A stretch of 64,000 nt of DNA from Acidobacteriota bacterium. GTDB taxonomy: Bacteria; Acidobacteriota; Terriglobia; Terriglobales; Acidobacteriaceae. The notes below the pieces were generated by a model. It made no database searches. It saw only the letters and a list, made by a program, of their open reading frames with translations, and was not told the DNA's origin. Of the stretch, positions 33,849 through 41,794 are shown piece after piece (position 1 is the first letter of the stretch; each line of letters starts with the position of its first letter). Location of the stretch: assembly GCA_021793405.1 (NCBI GenBank), contig JAJYSV010000001.1, positions 149,990 to 213,989 on the forward strand, written 5' to 3'. Made by a program: the position numbers and the translations under genes.

Positions 33849-34820
33849 ATGGAAATTCTTCCCTCCGATCCACCTGACAACCTCCACGACGCGAGAACGC
33901 CGCAGCTGGTCGCGCCGTCTCCCGGACGCAGTACGGTGCTCTTCGGGTCCCATGGACTGCGCGCCGGCTGGAGCATTCTTCTCTACATCGGCGTGCTGTT
34001 TTCGCTGTTGTACCTCGCCGGTTTTGAACTACGCTGGTTCGCGCAACATCTGCATCAACGCGTGCCCGGGAGCAGCGGCGGCGACTTTCATCCTGCCCTG
34101 GCCATTGTGTCCGAGGCAATCACCTTGCTGGCGGTCGTGCTGGCCACTGCGGCCATGGCCCGGGTGGAGCAAAAGCGGGTCGCTGATTACGGTCTAGCTG
34201 GATTCGACCGCGCCCGTCACTTCCTCGTCGGCATCGTCTGCGGATTTGTTTTCCTGTCTCTGCTGATCGGCATTTTGTTGGCGACGCATCATCTCGCGCT
34301 CACCAAAGCGCACATGCCAGTGGGCCAACTGCTGGGCTACGCAGCAGCCTGGGGACTGTGTTTTTTTCTGGTCGGCATGACGGAAGAATTCCTACTGCGC
34401 GGCTATCTCCTGTTCACGCTGGCGCGCGGCATTCGTTTTTGGCCCGCTGCCTTTGTGCTCGCCGCTCTGTTCGGCTTGCTGCACAAGGCCAATCCAGGAG
34501 AAAGTCCTTTTGGACTGACCGCTGCCGCCATGATCGCGCTAGTATTTTCTCTCAGCCTGTGGCGGCTTGGCCATCTCTGGTGGGCCATTGGATTTCATGC
34601 GTCCTGGGACTGGGCGGAATCGTTTTTCTACGGAACCGCCGACAGCGGCACCGTTTCCGCCGGACGGTGGATGCACGCACATCCGATGGGTTCCGTGCTG
34701 CAGAGTGGCGGCGCCACCGGACCGGAAGGCAGCGTGTGGGTAGCAGTCGTGCTGCTGCTGGCCGCGCTGTTCGTCTGGAAAACGCAGCCGAAGCGAGAGG
34801 TGGAATTCTGGCAAAAGTAA
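33849..34820 (+). CDS. CPBP family intramembrane metalloprotease
   Basis: About 323 residues from ATG 33849 (GAGG eight bases upstream); the frame is open to 33783. Eight or so hydrophobic helices. The motifs are EEFLLRGYLLF (the EExxxR motif), then FGLLHKANP and IGFHASWDWAESFFYG, which supply the second and third conserved His. This is the Abi/CAAX (CPBP) family, membrane proteases with a metal or Glu-based site. Substrates are unknown here. Its C terminus is 15 bp from the end of the convergent gene. Confidence 0.87.
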   Translation: MEILPSDPPDNLHDARTPQLVAPSPGRSTVLFGSHGLRAGWSILLYIGVLFSLLYLAGFELRWFAQHLHQRVPGSSGGDFHPALAIVSEAITLLAVVLATAAMARVEQKRVADYGLAGFDRARHFLVGIVCGFVFLSLLIGILLATHHLALTKAHMPVGQLLGYAAAWGLCFFLVGMTEEFLLRGYLLFTLARGIRFWPAAFVLAALFGLLHKANPGESPFGLTAAAMIALVFSLSLWRLGHLWWAIGFHASWDWAESFFYGTADSGTVSAGRWMHAHPMGSVLQSGGATGPEGSVWVAVVLLLAALFVWKTQPKREVEFWQK

Positions 34821-34835
34821 TTCCGCTGCGTCATT

Positions 34836-35549
34836 TCAGTCTGCGACCATTGATTCCCCAGGCAGAATAGGGCGGGTCCGCGGCAGGGCTCCGCGATAGG
34901 TCGCAAGTCCCATCATTAGCAGCGCGCCAACAAAGACGGCCAGCTTCGCAGCGCTTGCACTCTGTGTCTGCGGCAGCGCCTTCCACAGCACCAGCAGCAG
35001 CGTCTGCGCCACGGTCACTGCCCAAACGGAGCCGTAGAAGTAACGGCGCTCCGTACCTTCGCCTTTCGTGGAGCATCCCACGCGCGGCAATCTGCCGGCC
35101 ACGCCCAGCAGCAGAATGATGCCGCACACGGGCGGATATGCATTGTGGTAAATCTGTTGCATGTACCATCTGCCAGTCGCCGCCGCGATCAACAAGCCGC
35201 TCAGATTCAGCAGCGCAAAGCTCAGCACCGCGTTCCAGGCGAAGGTGTAACACACCCGCCGGTACAGCGGATTCGGTTTGTCTTCATCGAAGCGCAGAAT
35301 ATATGGGCGCGGTTCCGATCCCGGCAACTTCCCACGCACCGCGGCCACACCCGTTCCGGCCAGCACCGTCGCCAGCCACGCCAGGTTGCCCAGGCCAAAC
35401 CCGTGCGCAAATAAGGTGAACGTCAGCGGCCCCGGCGCCAGAAAGAACACCCATATCCAGATAGGCCAATGCGCCAGCCGATAGAGGCGCGTATTCCGCT
35501 CGCGCATTTTCCGCGCGTCAGCGTACTCCACCTTGCCGCTGTATCGCAT
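34836..35549 (-). CDS. Hypothetical integral membrane protein
   Basis: 237 residues with about six hydrophobic segments: WPIWIWVFFLAPGPLTFTLF, NLAWLATVLAGTGVAAV, FALLNLSGLLIAAATG, CGIILLLGVAG and a final pair. A charged loop holds ILRFDEDKPNPLYRRVCYTFAWN. I do not recognise the family. It lies alone between convergent and divergent neighbours, so its context tells little. No clear ribosome site precedes ATG 35549. Confidence 0.7.
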   Translation of the reverse strand: MRYSGKVEYADARKMRERNTRLYRLAHWPIWIWVFFLAPGPLTFTLFAHGFGLGNLAWLATVLAGTGVAAVRGKLPGSEPRPYILRFDEDKPNPLYRRVCYTFAWNAVLSFALLNLSGLLIAAATGRWYMQQIYHNAYPPVCGIILLLGVAGRLPRVGCSTKGEGTERRYFYGSVWAVTVAQTLLLVLWKALPQTQSASAAKLAVFVGALLMMGLATYRGALPRTRPILPGESMVAD

Positions 35550-35629
35550 ACGCGTGAGTCTCGCAGAGTCGGCGCGAGCGCGTCAATCCGCATCCGCTCG
35601 CGCGGCATCTAAATCGGGAGAGGTGAGAA

Positions 35630-35935
35630 ATGGAAAAACTCGGATTGTACGTAGCTCTGCATGCGAAGCCGGGCAAGGAAGAGGAAGTGGACAAGTTCCT
35701 TCGGAGCGCATTGCCGCTGGTCAATTCAGAGCCGGGGACCGTTTCCTGGTATGCCGTCCGGCATCCTGGCAGTGCGACGTTCGGTATCTTCGACACATTC
35801 CGGGACGAAGCCGGCCGGCAGGCTCATCTTTCCGGGAAGGTCGCGGAGGCGCTGTTCGCCAAGGCTCCGGAGTTATTCGCGAAACCTCCGGAAGTCGAAA
35901 ATCTGGAGATCCTGACCGAGAAAAAATCTGCCTAG
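35630..35935 (+). CDS. Putative quinol monooxygenase (antibiotic biosynthesis monooxygenase domain)
   Basis: 101 residues forming a single ferredoxin-like ABM domain. It begins EKLGLYVALHAKPGKEEEVDKFLR, continues EPGTVSWYAVRHPGSATFGIFDTFRDEAGRQAHL, and ends with the helix KVAEALFAKAPELF. Members such as YgiN oxidise quinols or small phenolics without a cofactor, usually as dimers. The start is firm, with GGGAGAGG before the ATG. It is a stand-alone gene of 306 bp that ends about 50 bp before the convergent response regulator. Confidence 0.88.
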   Translation: MEKLGLYVALHAKPGKEEEVDKFLRSALPLVNSEPGTVSWYAVRHPGSATFGIFDTFRDEAGRQAHLSGKVAEALFAKAPELFAKPPEVENLEILTEKKSA

Positions 35936-35987
35936 AAAAGGTGCACTATGGGACAGTTTGGCGAGCGAGCAGGCACAAGTTCCCGGT

Positions 35988-36530
35988 TCACGCGGTCTTT
36001 CCACTGGCGCGGCTGAGTACACTCTTGGGGCTTCGCTTGGGCGGCTCGGAAACGGCGCCACTCGGCTTCACCGATGTCACGGATTGCCTCAAGTTCTCTG
36101 CAATCCGTTCGCGGGCGAAATCTTCCGCGGCGGATCGTGACGACAGAATGGCTTGGATCATCTCCTGAACTTTACTGAGCAGGACTGTCGGGTGCACCGG
36201 CTTGCCGATGAATTCGAACTGGTGCTCACGGGCGCGCGCAATTTGGAGCAATTCAATGTCGGTCGATCGTTCAGAAATGAGCAGCACTTTGCAGGTGGCG
36301 CTGCATGCTCGTAATTGAATTGCCAGGTCGACCCCGGACAGATGAGGCATGTCGATATCCGAAATGATCAAATCAGGCGGTGCGGAGCGGGCTGCCGTCA
36401 ACGCCTGGAGGGACCCCGTAAAGGCGGTCGCCTCATAGCCATGATGGCGCAATATGAGGGTGATGGTCCATGAGATGAGCTGCTCGTCATCGACGACGAA
36501 AATGCGGAGTTTGTTGCTACCTTCGGTCAT
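35988..36530 (-). CDS. Single-domain response regulator with C-terminal tail
   Basis: 180 residues from ATG 36530, where the receiver fold begins (LRIFVVDDEQLISW). The acidic pair is at D14-D15, the phospho-acceptor Asp is D58 in IISDIDMP, the switch residue is Ser in LLISERS, and the conserved Lys is K110 in FIGKPV. The last 50 residues (SSRSAAEDFARERIAENL to the end) are a Lys/Ser/Pro-rich tail without a DNA-binding or enzymatic domain. It probably works by protein contact. No histidine kinase is adjacent. It is divergent from the Crp/Fnr gene across about 245 bp. Confidence 0.88.
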   Translation of the reverse strand: MTEGSNKLRIFVVDDEQLISWTITLILRHHGYEATAFTGSLQALTAARSAPPDLIISDIDMPHLSGVDLAIQLRACSATCKVLLISERSTDIELLQIARAREHQFEFIGKPVHPTVLLSKVQEMIQAILSSRSAAEDFARERIAENLRQSVTSVKPSGAVSEPPKRSPKSVLSRASGKTA

Positions 36531-36774
36531 ACAGACCTGCTTTCCTGGAAACGCGCTCACCACCTTGCTTTTCTGCAAGTAAAATCTAGTGGAAGCCGGT
36601 CTCGGCACCTAATGAGGGCGAGAGGTGCTATTGTTTAGAGCCTAGCCGGTCCTGCTCCATGGTTGTCTGTTCGGCTACCGACATAGCTTCGCTTCTTTTT
36701 TTATGCCAGACATCCGGTGCGGAGCAGATATTAACGGCATACGGTTCCACACGAAAGCGAGGTGTGATTCCGAC

Positions 36775-37482
36775 ATGAGCAAATTTCAGAACACACTTTT
36801 GAAGACGTTAAGTCCGGACGCCATTGCGCGGCTGTCTCTCCAGCCGGTCAAATTCGAGCTGAAACATGAAATCGAATATCCAGGCAAAGCCATCGAACAT
36901 CTTTATTTTGTGGAAGCGGGGATGGCCTCGATGACGACCACGTTCATGGATGGATCGCAGGTCGAGGTGGGAATGTTTGGATTTGAGTCCGTGATTGGCG
37001 TGTCCGCGCTGATGGGAACAAAGCGGAGTCTGAATCGCATCTACACGCAGATTGCCGGGCATGGTTTTTCCACTCGCGTGGAAATCGCCAGGCGGGAATT
37101 CGCGCGTGGCGAAGACTTTCAACATCTGGCGCTGCGGTATGTTCAAACGCAATTGCTCCAGGCGATCCAGTCGGCGGGCTGCCATGCGAAGCACAACACC
37201 GAGCAGCGGCTGGCCCGTTGGCTGCTGATCTGCGCAGACCGGGCGCACAGCAATACATTCAAGATGTCGCACGAGTTTCTCGCCGACATGCTCGGCGGCA
37301 CGCGTCCCACTCTTTCGATGGCCGCCGGCCTACTGAAAGGGAAGGGACTGATCGAGTACACGCGGGGAGAGATCCATATCGTCGACTTTGCTGGACTGGA
37401 GAAAACGTCCTGCGAGTGCTATTTGATCATCAAGAATCATCTGGACAATTACGCTGAATTCGACGCCAATGCAACCGTCTAG
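36775..37482 (+). CDS. Crp/Fnr family transcriptional regulator
   Basis: 235 residues from ATG 36775 (GAGG 12 bases upstream). The cyclic-nucleotide-type beta barrel spans roughly residues 20-120 (IEHLYFVEAGMASMTTTF, VEVGMFGFESVIGVSALMG). A long dimer helix follows, then a winged helix-turn-helix with MSHEFLADMLGGTRPTLSMAAGLLKGKGLIEY. There are no N-terminal Cys for an iron-sulfur cluster, so it is not a canonical oxygen-sensing Fnr. The ligand is unknown. A pair of 5-4-5 palindromes starts 31 bp after its stop and might be its own operator. Confidence 0.88.
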   Translation: MSKFQNTLLKTLSPDAIARLSLQPVKFELKHEIEYPGKAIEHLYFVEAGMASMTTTFMDGSQVEVGMFGFESVIGVSALMGTKRSLNRIYTQIAGHGFSTRVEIARREFARGEDFQHLALRYVQTQLLQAIQSAGCHAKHNTEQRLARWLLICADRAHSNTFKMSHEFLADMLGGTRPTLSMAAGLLKGKGLIEYTRGEIHIVDFAGLEKTSCECYLIIKNHLDNYAEFDANATV

Positions 37483-37512
37483 GATGGTCAAAATGGGAGT
37501 TGAAAATTTATA

Positions 37513-37556
37513 GTTGCCTTAGCAACCAGTTTTGCATGGATGGTTGCTAAGGCAAC
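37513..37556. repeat. Perfect 16-bp inverted repeat made of two 5-4-5 dyads
   Basis: Arms 37513-37528 and 37541-37556 are exact reverse complements around a 12-nt centre. Each arm is itself a dyad, GTTGC-CTTA-GCAAC and GTTGC-TAAG-GCAAC, with the spacing of an Fnr/Dnr box (5-4-5). Dyad centres are 30 bp apart, about three helical turns. Only a short TTTT follows, so it would be a weak terminator. It lies between the Crp/Fnr gene and penicillin acylase. It could be a regulator site or a hairpin. Confidence 0.75.
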
Positions 37557-37758
37557 CAATTTTCCGACTTGACCGACGCGACGTGTTCGCGTGGAAATCC
37601 GAAAATGCGCCACGTTATTTGCAAGAATTTTGCGGGTGCCTGCCACTTGGTCGAGGAAGCTGCGACAGGGACCGACCGGTTAGTAGCATGAGGCTAGCTC
37701 GTCTCGCTGCTGAGAAGCTGGGATTTCATATTTCCTTCCCCTGCTAGACTGAGAATTG

Positions 37759-40206
37759 ATGCCAGTATCCGGGTCGCAATCCAGCCACAATTCCAGTTCT
37801 CGAGGCCGTTGGGCGCGATGGTCGCTCACCATCGTGCTGGTTCTGCTGGTGGCGATCGTTCTTGGTTGCCTGCTGGGCACGATATGGCTGAAGCACGCCA
37901 TGCGGGCCTCTCTGCCGCAGCTCGACGGACAACTGCACGTTGCAGCCTTGTCGCATCCTGTGATCATTCGCCGCGATGCGCATGGTGTTCCACACATTAC
38001 CGCAGCGAATATCGACGATCTAGTAGTGGCGCAAGGCTATGTAACGGCGCAGGATCGCTTGTGGCAGATGGACGTGCTGCGCCGCTACGCTTCAGGAAAT
38101 CTGGCGGAAATTATGGGGCCGGCCGCTGTCGAACATGATCGCGCGCAGCGGATTCTCGAGATCGGTCGTGCCGCCGATGCCGCGCTGGCGGCGATGGACC
38201 CAGGGGACCGCCGCTTTCTTGAGGATTACGCGCGCGGAGTGAATGCCTACATCGCCCAGGCGCAGGACCATCTTCCCGCGGAGTTTCGCCTGCTGGACTA
38301 CCGGCCGCAGCCCTGGCGGCCGCGAGACTCGATATTGTTGGCGCTGAATCTGGCGGAAACGCTGAGTCTGGACTTCCCGACCAAGCTGGCGCGAGAAAAA
38401 ATCGCGGCTCGGCTGCATTGGCCGCTGCTGGTCGATGACTTGTATCCGGTGGGATCGTGGCGCGACCATCCGCCGATCTCAACGGAGCCGCCCATTACCG
38501 CACCGCAAGTGATTCCACAGGTGCCCCTCGACCCCTCCCAGGTGAGCGTGCGGAAAAGCGTGGAAGATATTCTGCGTCTGGAAACGCTGCTGCCTTCCGC
38601 GATGATCCCGGATTGCAGCGACTGTGCGCCCGGCTCGAACGACTGGGTGGTGTCGGGCGCGCACAGCGTGACGGGCATGCCGCTGCTGTCGAACGATATG
38701 CATCTTGAGCACACGATTCCGGACACCTGGTATGAGGCGCATCTGGCCAGCGGCGACTTCAACGTGGCCGGGGTGACGCTGCCCGGCATTCCATTCGTCA
38801 TCGTGGGACACAATGGGCATATCGCGTGGGGCTTCACGCTGCTCTATGCCGATATTCAGGATGTATATGTGGAGCAGACGAATGGCAACACTTACAAAAC
38901 GCCGCAAGGCGGATGGCAGCCCTTTCAGCATGACCGGGAGGTAATTCGCGTGCGTGGAGGCCGCGATGTGACGCTGGACGTGCTGCGGACGGATCATGGG
39001 CCGGTCGTGACGCCGCTGCTGCGGCACGAGAAGCGAACGCTGGCGCTGCGTTGGACCGTCTACGATCCCACCGTTGTGACGGTGCCGTTTTATCAAGTGG
39101 ACAGCGCCCAGAACTGGGACCAGTTCCGGGCCGCGGTCGCCTTGTTCGGCGGTCCACCGGAGAATGCTGTGTATGCCGACACCGAAGGCAACATTGGGTA
39201 TCAGGCGGTGGGCAAAATCCCGATGCGGCCCAATGGACTCGCGGCGGTTCCGATCACCGATGGCAATCATGAGTGGCAGGGCTACATTCCATTCGACCAA
39301 CTACCCTCGATCTACAACCCGCCGGGCGGCATTCTGGCGACGGCCAACTCTCGCGTAACACCAGACGGCTATCCGTATCCGCTGACGCTGGACTGGGCTT
39401 CTCCGTATCGCAATGAGCGCATCTGGAGAGTGCTGGAGAGCAAGCCAAAATTGTCGTCCGCGGACATGCTGGCGCTGCAGAACGATGTGTATTCCATATT
39501 GGACCAGGAACTAGCGCAGCGATTTACGTATGCCATTGACCATGCCGCGCATCCCGACCATCGACTGCGTGACGCAGCGGATCTGATGCGCACCTGGGAT
39601 GGCGACCTGACTATCGCCTCGCCTGCGGCGACGATTGTCGATGCCGCCCGCGCCGCGCTGTGGCCAATGATTTTGAAGCCACGGCTGGGAGATGATTGGA
39701 AGCTGTATCGCTGGGCCGAGTCTTCCTATGTCGAGGAAGAGATTGTCACCGGGCAGTCGCGGCGGTGGCTGCCAACGAACTACAGCAACTGGAACGATTT
39801 TCTGGCGGCGGCCGTGGATCGCGGCATGACCGCGTTGCACGCGCCACTGGATCTGACCCGCTGGCATTATGGCGATGCGCACCCGGTAGAGATCGAACAT
39901 CCGCTCTATGGCGGCATTCCGTGGCTGCGCGGATGGACCGGCACCGGTGCGCAACCGCAGTCCGGGGATGGAACCACGGTGAAACAGGTGGGGCGCAGTT
40001 TCGGGCCATCGGAGAGGCTGACGGTGGACTTTTCCAATCTCGACCAATCCACGCTGAACATCGTCTTCGGCGAGTCTGGCGATCCGCTCAGCCTGTACTA
40101 TATGGACCAATGGCCCTACTGGTATGGGGGCAAAACATTTGCGCTGCCCTTCAGCGATGGCGCCGTGCAGGCAGCGGCGGCGCACACACTGACGCTGACA
40201 CCATAA
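37759..40206 (+). CDS. Penicillin acylase family (Ntn-hydrolase) protein
   Basis: 815 residues from ATG 37759. An N-terminal membrane anchor (LTIVLVLLVAIVLGCLLGTIW) is followed by the alpha chain with VIIRRDAHGVPHITA and GYVTAQDRLWQMDVLRR. The self-cleavage site is PG/SNDWVVSG, with Ser293 the expected new N-terminal nucleophile of the beta chain. NDMHLEHTIPDTWYEAHL, GHNGHIAWGFT and the Asn of NSRVTPDGYPYPL are further family landmarks. The type is related to acyl-homoserine-lactone and beta-lactam acylases, and the natural substrate is unknown. The enzyme is probably periplasmic and membrane tethered. The 25-bp repeat that bounds the next islet begins nine bases after its stop. Confidence 0.9.
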   Translation: MPVSGSQSSHNSSSRGRWARWSLTIVLVLLVAIVLGCLLGTIWLKHAMRASLPQLDGQLHVAALSHPVIIRRDAHGVPHITAANIDDLVVAQGYVTAQDRLWQMDVLRRYASGNLAEIMGPAAVEHDRAQRILEIGRAADAALAAMDPGDRRFLEDYARGVNAYIAQAQDHLPAEFRLLDYRPQPWRPRDSILLALNLAETLSLDFPTKLAREKIAARLHWPLLVDDLYPVGSWRDHPPISTEPPITAPQVIPQVPLDPSQVSVRKSVEDILRLETLLPSAMIPDCSDCAPGSNDWVVSGAHSVTGMPLLSNDMHLEHTIPDTWYEAHLASGDFNVAGVTLPGIPFVIVGHNGHIAWGFTLLYADIQDVYVEQTNGNTYKTPQGGWQPFQHDREVIRVRGGRDVTLDVLRTDHGPVVTPLLRHEKRTLALRWTVYDPTVVTVPFYQVDSAQNWDQFRAAVALFGGPPENAVYADTEGNIGYQAVGKIPMRPNGLAAVPITDGNHEWQGYIPFDQLPSIYNPPGGILATANSRVTPDGYPYPLTLDWASPYRNERIWRVLESKPKLSSADMLALQNDVYSILDQELAQRFTYAIDHAAHPDHRLRDAADLMRTWDGDLTIASPAATIVDAARAALWPMILKPRLGDDWKLYRWAESSYVEEEIVTGQSRRWLPTNYSNWNDFLAAAVDRGMTALHAPLDLTRWHYGDAHPVEIEHPLYGGIPWLRGWTGTGAQPQSGDGTTVKQVGRSFGPSERLTVDFSNLDQSTLNIVFGESGDPLSLYYMDQWPYWYGGKTFALPFSDGAVQAAAAHTLTLTP

Positions 40207-40215
40207 TTTCGCGCG

Positions 40216-40240
40216 CGATGAAATTGCCGGGGACTATTCT
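40216..40240 (+). repeat. 25-bp direct repeat, left copy, bounding islet
   Basis: This sequence, beginning CGATGAAATTGCCGGG, is identical over 25 bp to 41741-41765. The two copies lie just after the penicillin acylase stop and just before ispA. The DNA between them is visibly more AT-rich than its flanks. The arrangement looks like a target or attachment-site duplication. Confidence 0.9.
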
Positions 40241-40275
40241 AATCTGCCGTCTACTCCCATCGCCGATGCGGGGAT

Positions 40276-40303
40276 TTGGCATGGAGATTGCTTTCGATAT
40301 ACT
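40276..40303 (+). promoter_or_regulatory. Predicted sigma70-type promoter in islet
   Basis: TTGGCA at 40276-40281 and TATACT at 40298-40303 are separated by 16 bp and differ from the consensus at one base each. It lies just inside the left direct repeat and 29 bp before the ATG of the small lipoprotein gene. Predicted by eye only. Confidence 0.45.
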
Positions 40304-40331
40304 TGCTTCACGCTGAATGAGGGCGGATTGG

Positions 40332-40565
40332 ATGAAAACTCTCCGAACGTTAGCACTTAGTATCATGCTGACAGGAACCTGCCTCGCGGCCTGCCCTGCG
40401 AGCGTGACCTGCCCGCAGGATGGCGCGACTATGTACCCGGATGGACAGATAAAGTACGAAGCTGGAGTCGAATTCCACGAGTACGCCCACACCGTTTGGG
40501 GGGCGTATGATCCTACGAAACCGCCGACTGTTCACAAAGTATGGATCGAGTGTACGTCGAATTGA
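40332..40565 (+). CDS. Small predicted lipoprotein, function unknown
   Basis: 77 residues from ATG 40332. The signal sequence is MKTLRTLALSIMLTGTCLAAC; LAAC is a lipobox, so Cys21 is probably lipid-modified. The mature part (PASVTCPQDGATMYPDGQIKYEAGVEFHEYAHTVW) is short, acidic and Cys-containing, with no family I recognise. It lies inside the islet bounded by direct repeats, downstream of a predicted promoter. GGGCGGATTGG before the start gives a modest ribosome site. It could be a secreted or periplasmic accessory factor. Confidence 0.55.
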   Translation: MKTLRTLALSIMLTGTCLAACPASVTCPQDGATMYPDGQIKYEAGVEFHEYAHTVWGAYDPTKPPTVHKVWIECTSN

Positions 40566-40828
40566 TGTGACGTTTCTCGGGACACCCCGATGAATTGTGG
40601 GCTAGGCTTATAAAACTGAAAAATCAGGCTACCGGGCGGATCTGCGGTGTGGCGAGCCCTCTAGCGAAATCATCACTTTGAGTGCGCCCAAACGCAAACG
40701 AAAGATGAAAGAGTTACTAGGCTATCTATCGAGGCTGCCGATTTAGCGCGTGAGAATCCAATCAGGTATTACGCGTTTGATGCTTTGTACGTAGCTAATG
40801 TCCTTTTCCGTCCGGTCTTCTCCTCGCG

Positions 40829-40978
40829 TTAATGTCGATTTGAATAGTCTGGAAGACCCCGTGGATCAGGCAACTGTTGCTCAATTGAGTCAAGTTTCCT
40901 GACGATTTGCTCCAGCAATTCAAGCACTCGGCGTTCAAATGCCGGAAGCGCCCGCGGATTTATGTCTGATCTGCTCAT
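40829..40978 (-). CDS. Small 49-aa helical protein in islet, unknown
   Basis: The frame encodes MSRSDINPRALPAFERRV and continues with ELLEQIVRKLDSIEQQ, ending at a stop at 40829. The start at 40978 has an excellent ribosome site (GGGGGAGA, six bases upstream), which is the main evidence that it is a real gene. The central 25 residues form an amphipathic, coiled-coil-like helix. It lies 58 bp downstream of the 183-residue gene on the same strand, so the two are probably one transcript. No family is recognised. Size and linkage resemble small partner proteins such as antitoxins, but there is no direct evidence for that. Confidence 0.6.
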   Translation of the reverse strand: MSRSDINPRALPAFERRVLELLEQIVRKLDSIEQQLPDPRGLPDYSNRH

Positions 40979-41036
40979 ATCAAGTCTCCCCCATATTTTT
41001 CGTTTTTCTCTACACTACTAATCTATTCAGCTCTTG

Positions 41037-41588
41037 TTATTTGTGCGTGCTATTGGTGTTGCGGGACCAAGCGGCATTCGAGTTCTCCTTCCATGCGACG
41101 AACTTTTCCCTGCCACGCTTCGTAACCTTGAATTGCTTGCGGTGAGTTTTGATAGCAGACTCAATTGCTGATCGCTGGGCTTTGGGAACCCCAAACGCCT
41201 TGAGATGCGCTTCCAGTTCGTAAACACGCATCTCAGGAACTTGCCGCAGAATCTCCCTAATGATCTTCCACAGGGGATATCGGGACAGGTTCATCGCTGC
41301 AGCGTCCAATTGGATGTCGTTCTCCGCATCCCCTAAGCCTTTCAGATCATAAGCATCGATGTGAGGTTTCGTTTTCATGGGAGCACCGAAGAGCAAAGCC
41401 ATGCCAATTTGCGTCGACTCGCTTTCCGGGCCAACCCATACAGAAAGTTCTTCGTACCGCTGGTGAGCCTCCAGCAGCCGATTCAGTTCATCATGGGTCT
41501 TCGCTACCACTTCAGATTTTCGTGCAGTCTGTCGAGACAACCCAGCGACAATGTCTTTGAACCTTGCCATTGACTCAAGACTACACAT
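41037..41588 (-). CDS. Hypothetical protein of the islet
   Basis: 183 residues from ATG 41588; an internal ATG at 41570 is equally possible, and neither has a ribosome site. The N-terminal third is helical and charged (MARFKDIVAGLSRQTARKSEVVAKTHDELNRLLEAH). The C-terminal part contains YPLWKIIREILRQVPEMRVYELEAHLKAFGVPKAQRSAIESAIKTH, which looks like a winged-helix or DNA-binding fold, and ends in a Lys/Arg-rich tail. I do not recognise the family. A 10-bp inverted repeat at 41579-41621 covers its start region, consistent with autoregulation. GC content is lower than in neighbouring genes, consistent with acquisition. Confidence 0.62.
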   Translation of the reverse strand: MCSLESMARFKDIVAGLSRQTARKSEVVAKTHDELNRLLEAHQRYEELSVWVGPESESTQIGMALLFGAPMKTKPHIDAYDLKGLGDAENDIQLDAAAMNLSRYPLWKIIREILRQVPEMRVYELEAHLKAFGVPKAQRSAIESAIKTHRKQFKVTKRGREKFVAWKENSNAAWSRNTNSTHK

Positions 41589-41621
41589 CGACTCAACACA
41601 TGTAAAGATGAATGTGTAGTC
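41579..41621. promoter_or_regulatory. Inverted repeat over the start of the islet gene, possible operator
   Basis: GACTACACAT (41579-41588) and ATGTGTAGTC (41612-41621) are exact reverse complements 23 bp apart, in the 5' region of the leftward 183-residue gene. If translation starts at 41570, the whole dyad lies in the untranslated leader or promoter. Confidence 0.5.
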
Positions 41622-41740
41622 AAATTGACATACCTCTATTTTTTCGGTGTTTCCTCCTTTTAATAAATTGATTTATTCGTCTACTTCTGGCCGGGGAGAT
41701 TTCCGCGGGCCCAAGTTTTCAGCTTTTGACATTCGGACAC

Positions 41741-41765
41741 CGATGAAATTGCCGGGGACTATTCT
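41741..41765 (+). repeat. 25-bp direct repeat, right copy, bounding islet
   Basis: Identical to 40216-40240. It lies 29 bp before the ispA start codon. About 50 bp to its left the sequence is still AT-rich islet DNA; to its right it returns to GC-rich host sequence. Confidence 0.9.
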
Positions 41766-41794
41766 CGGGGCGCAAGCTTCGATAGGATGAAGCC

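Noticed and set aside
40939..41145. 68-aa plus-strand frame in the islet
   Set aside because: It is Phe/Leu-rich without a ribosome site and overlaps the opposite-strand genes at 40829 and 41037, which are better supported.
41741..41765. Attachment site of a tRNA-targeting integrase
   Set aside because: No tRNA gene or integrase is present, so the 25-bp repeats are reported only as direct repeats of unknown origin.
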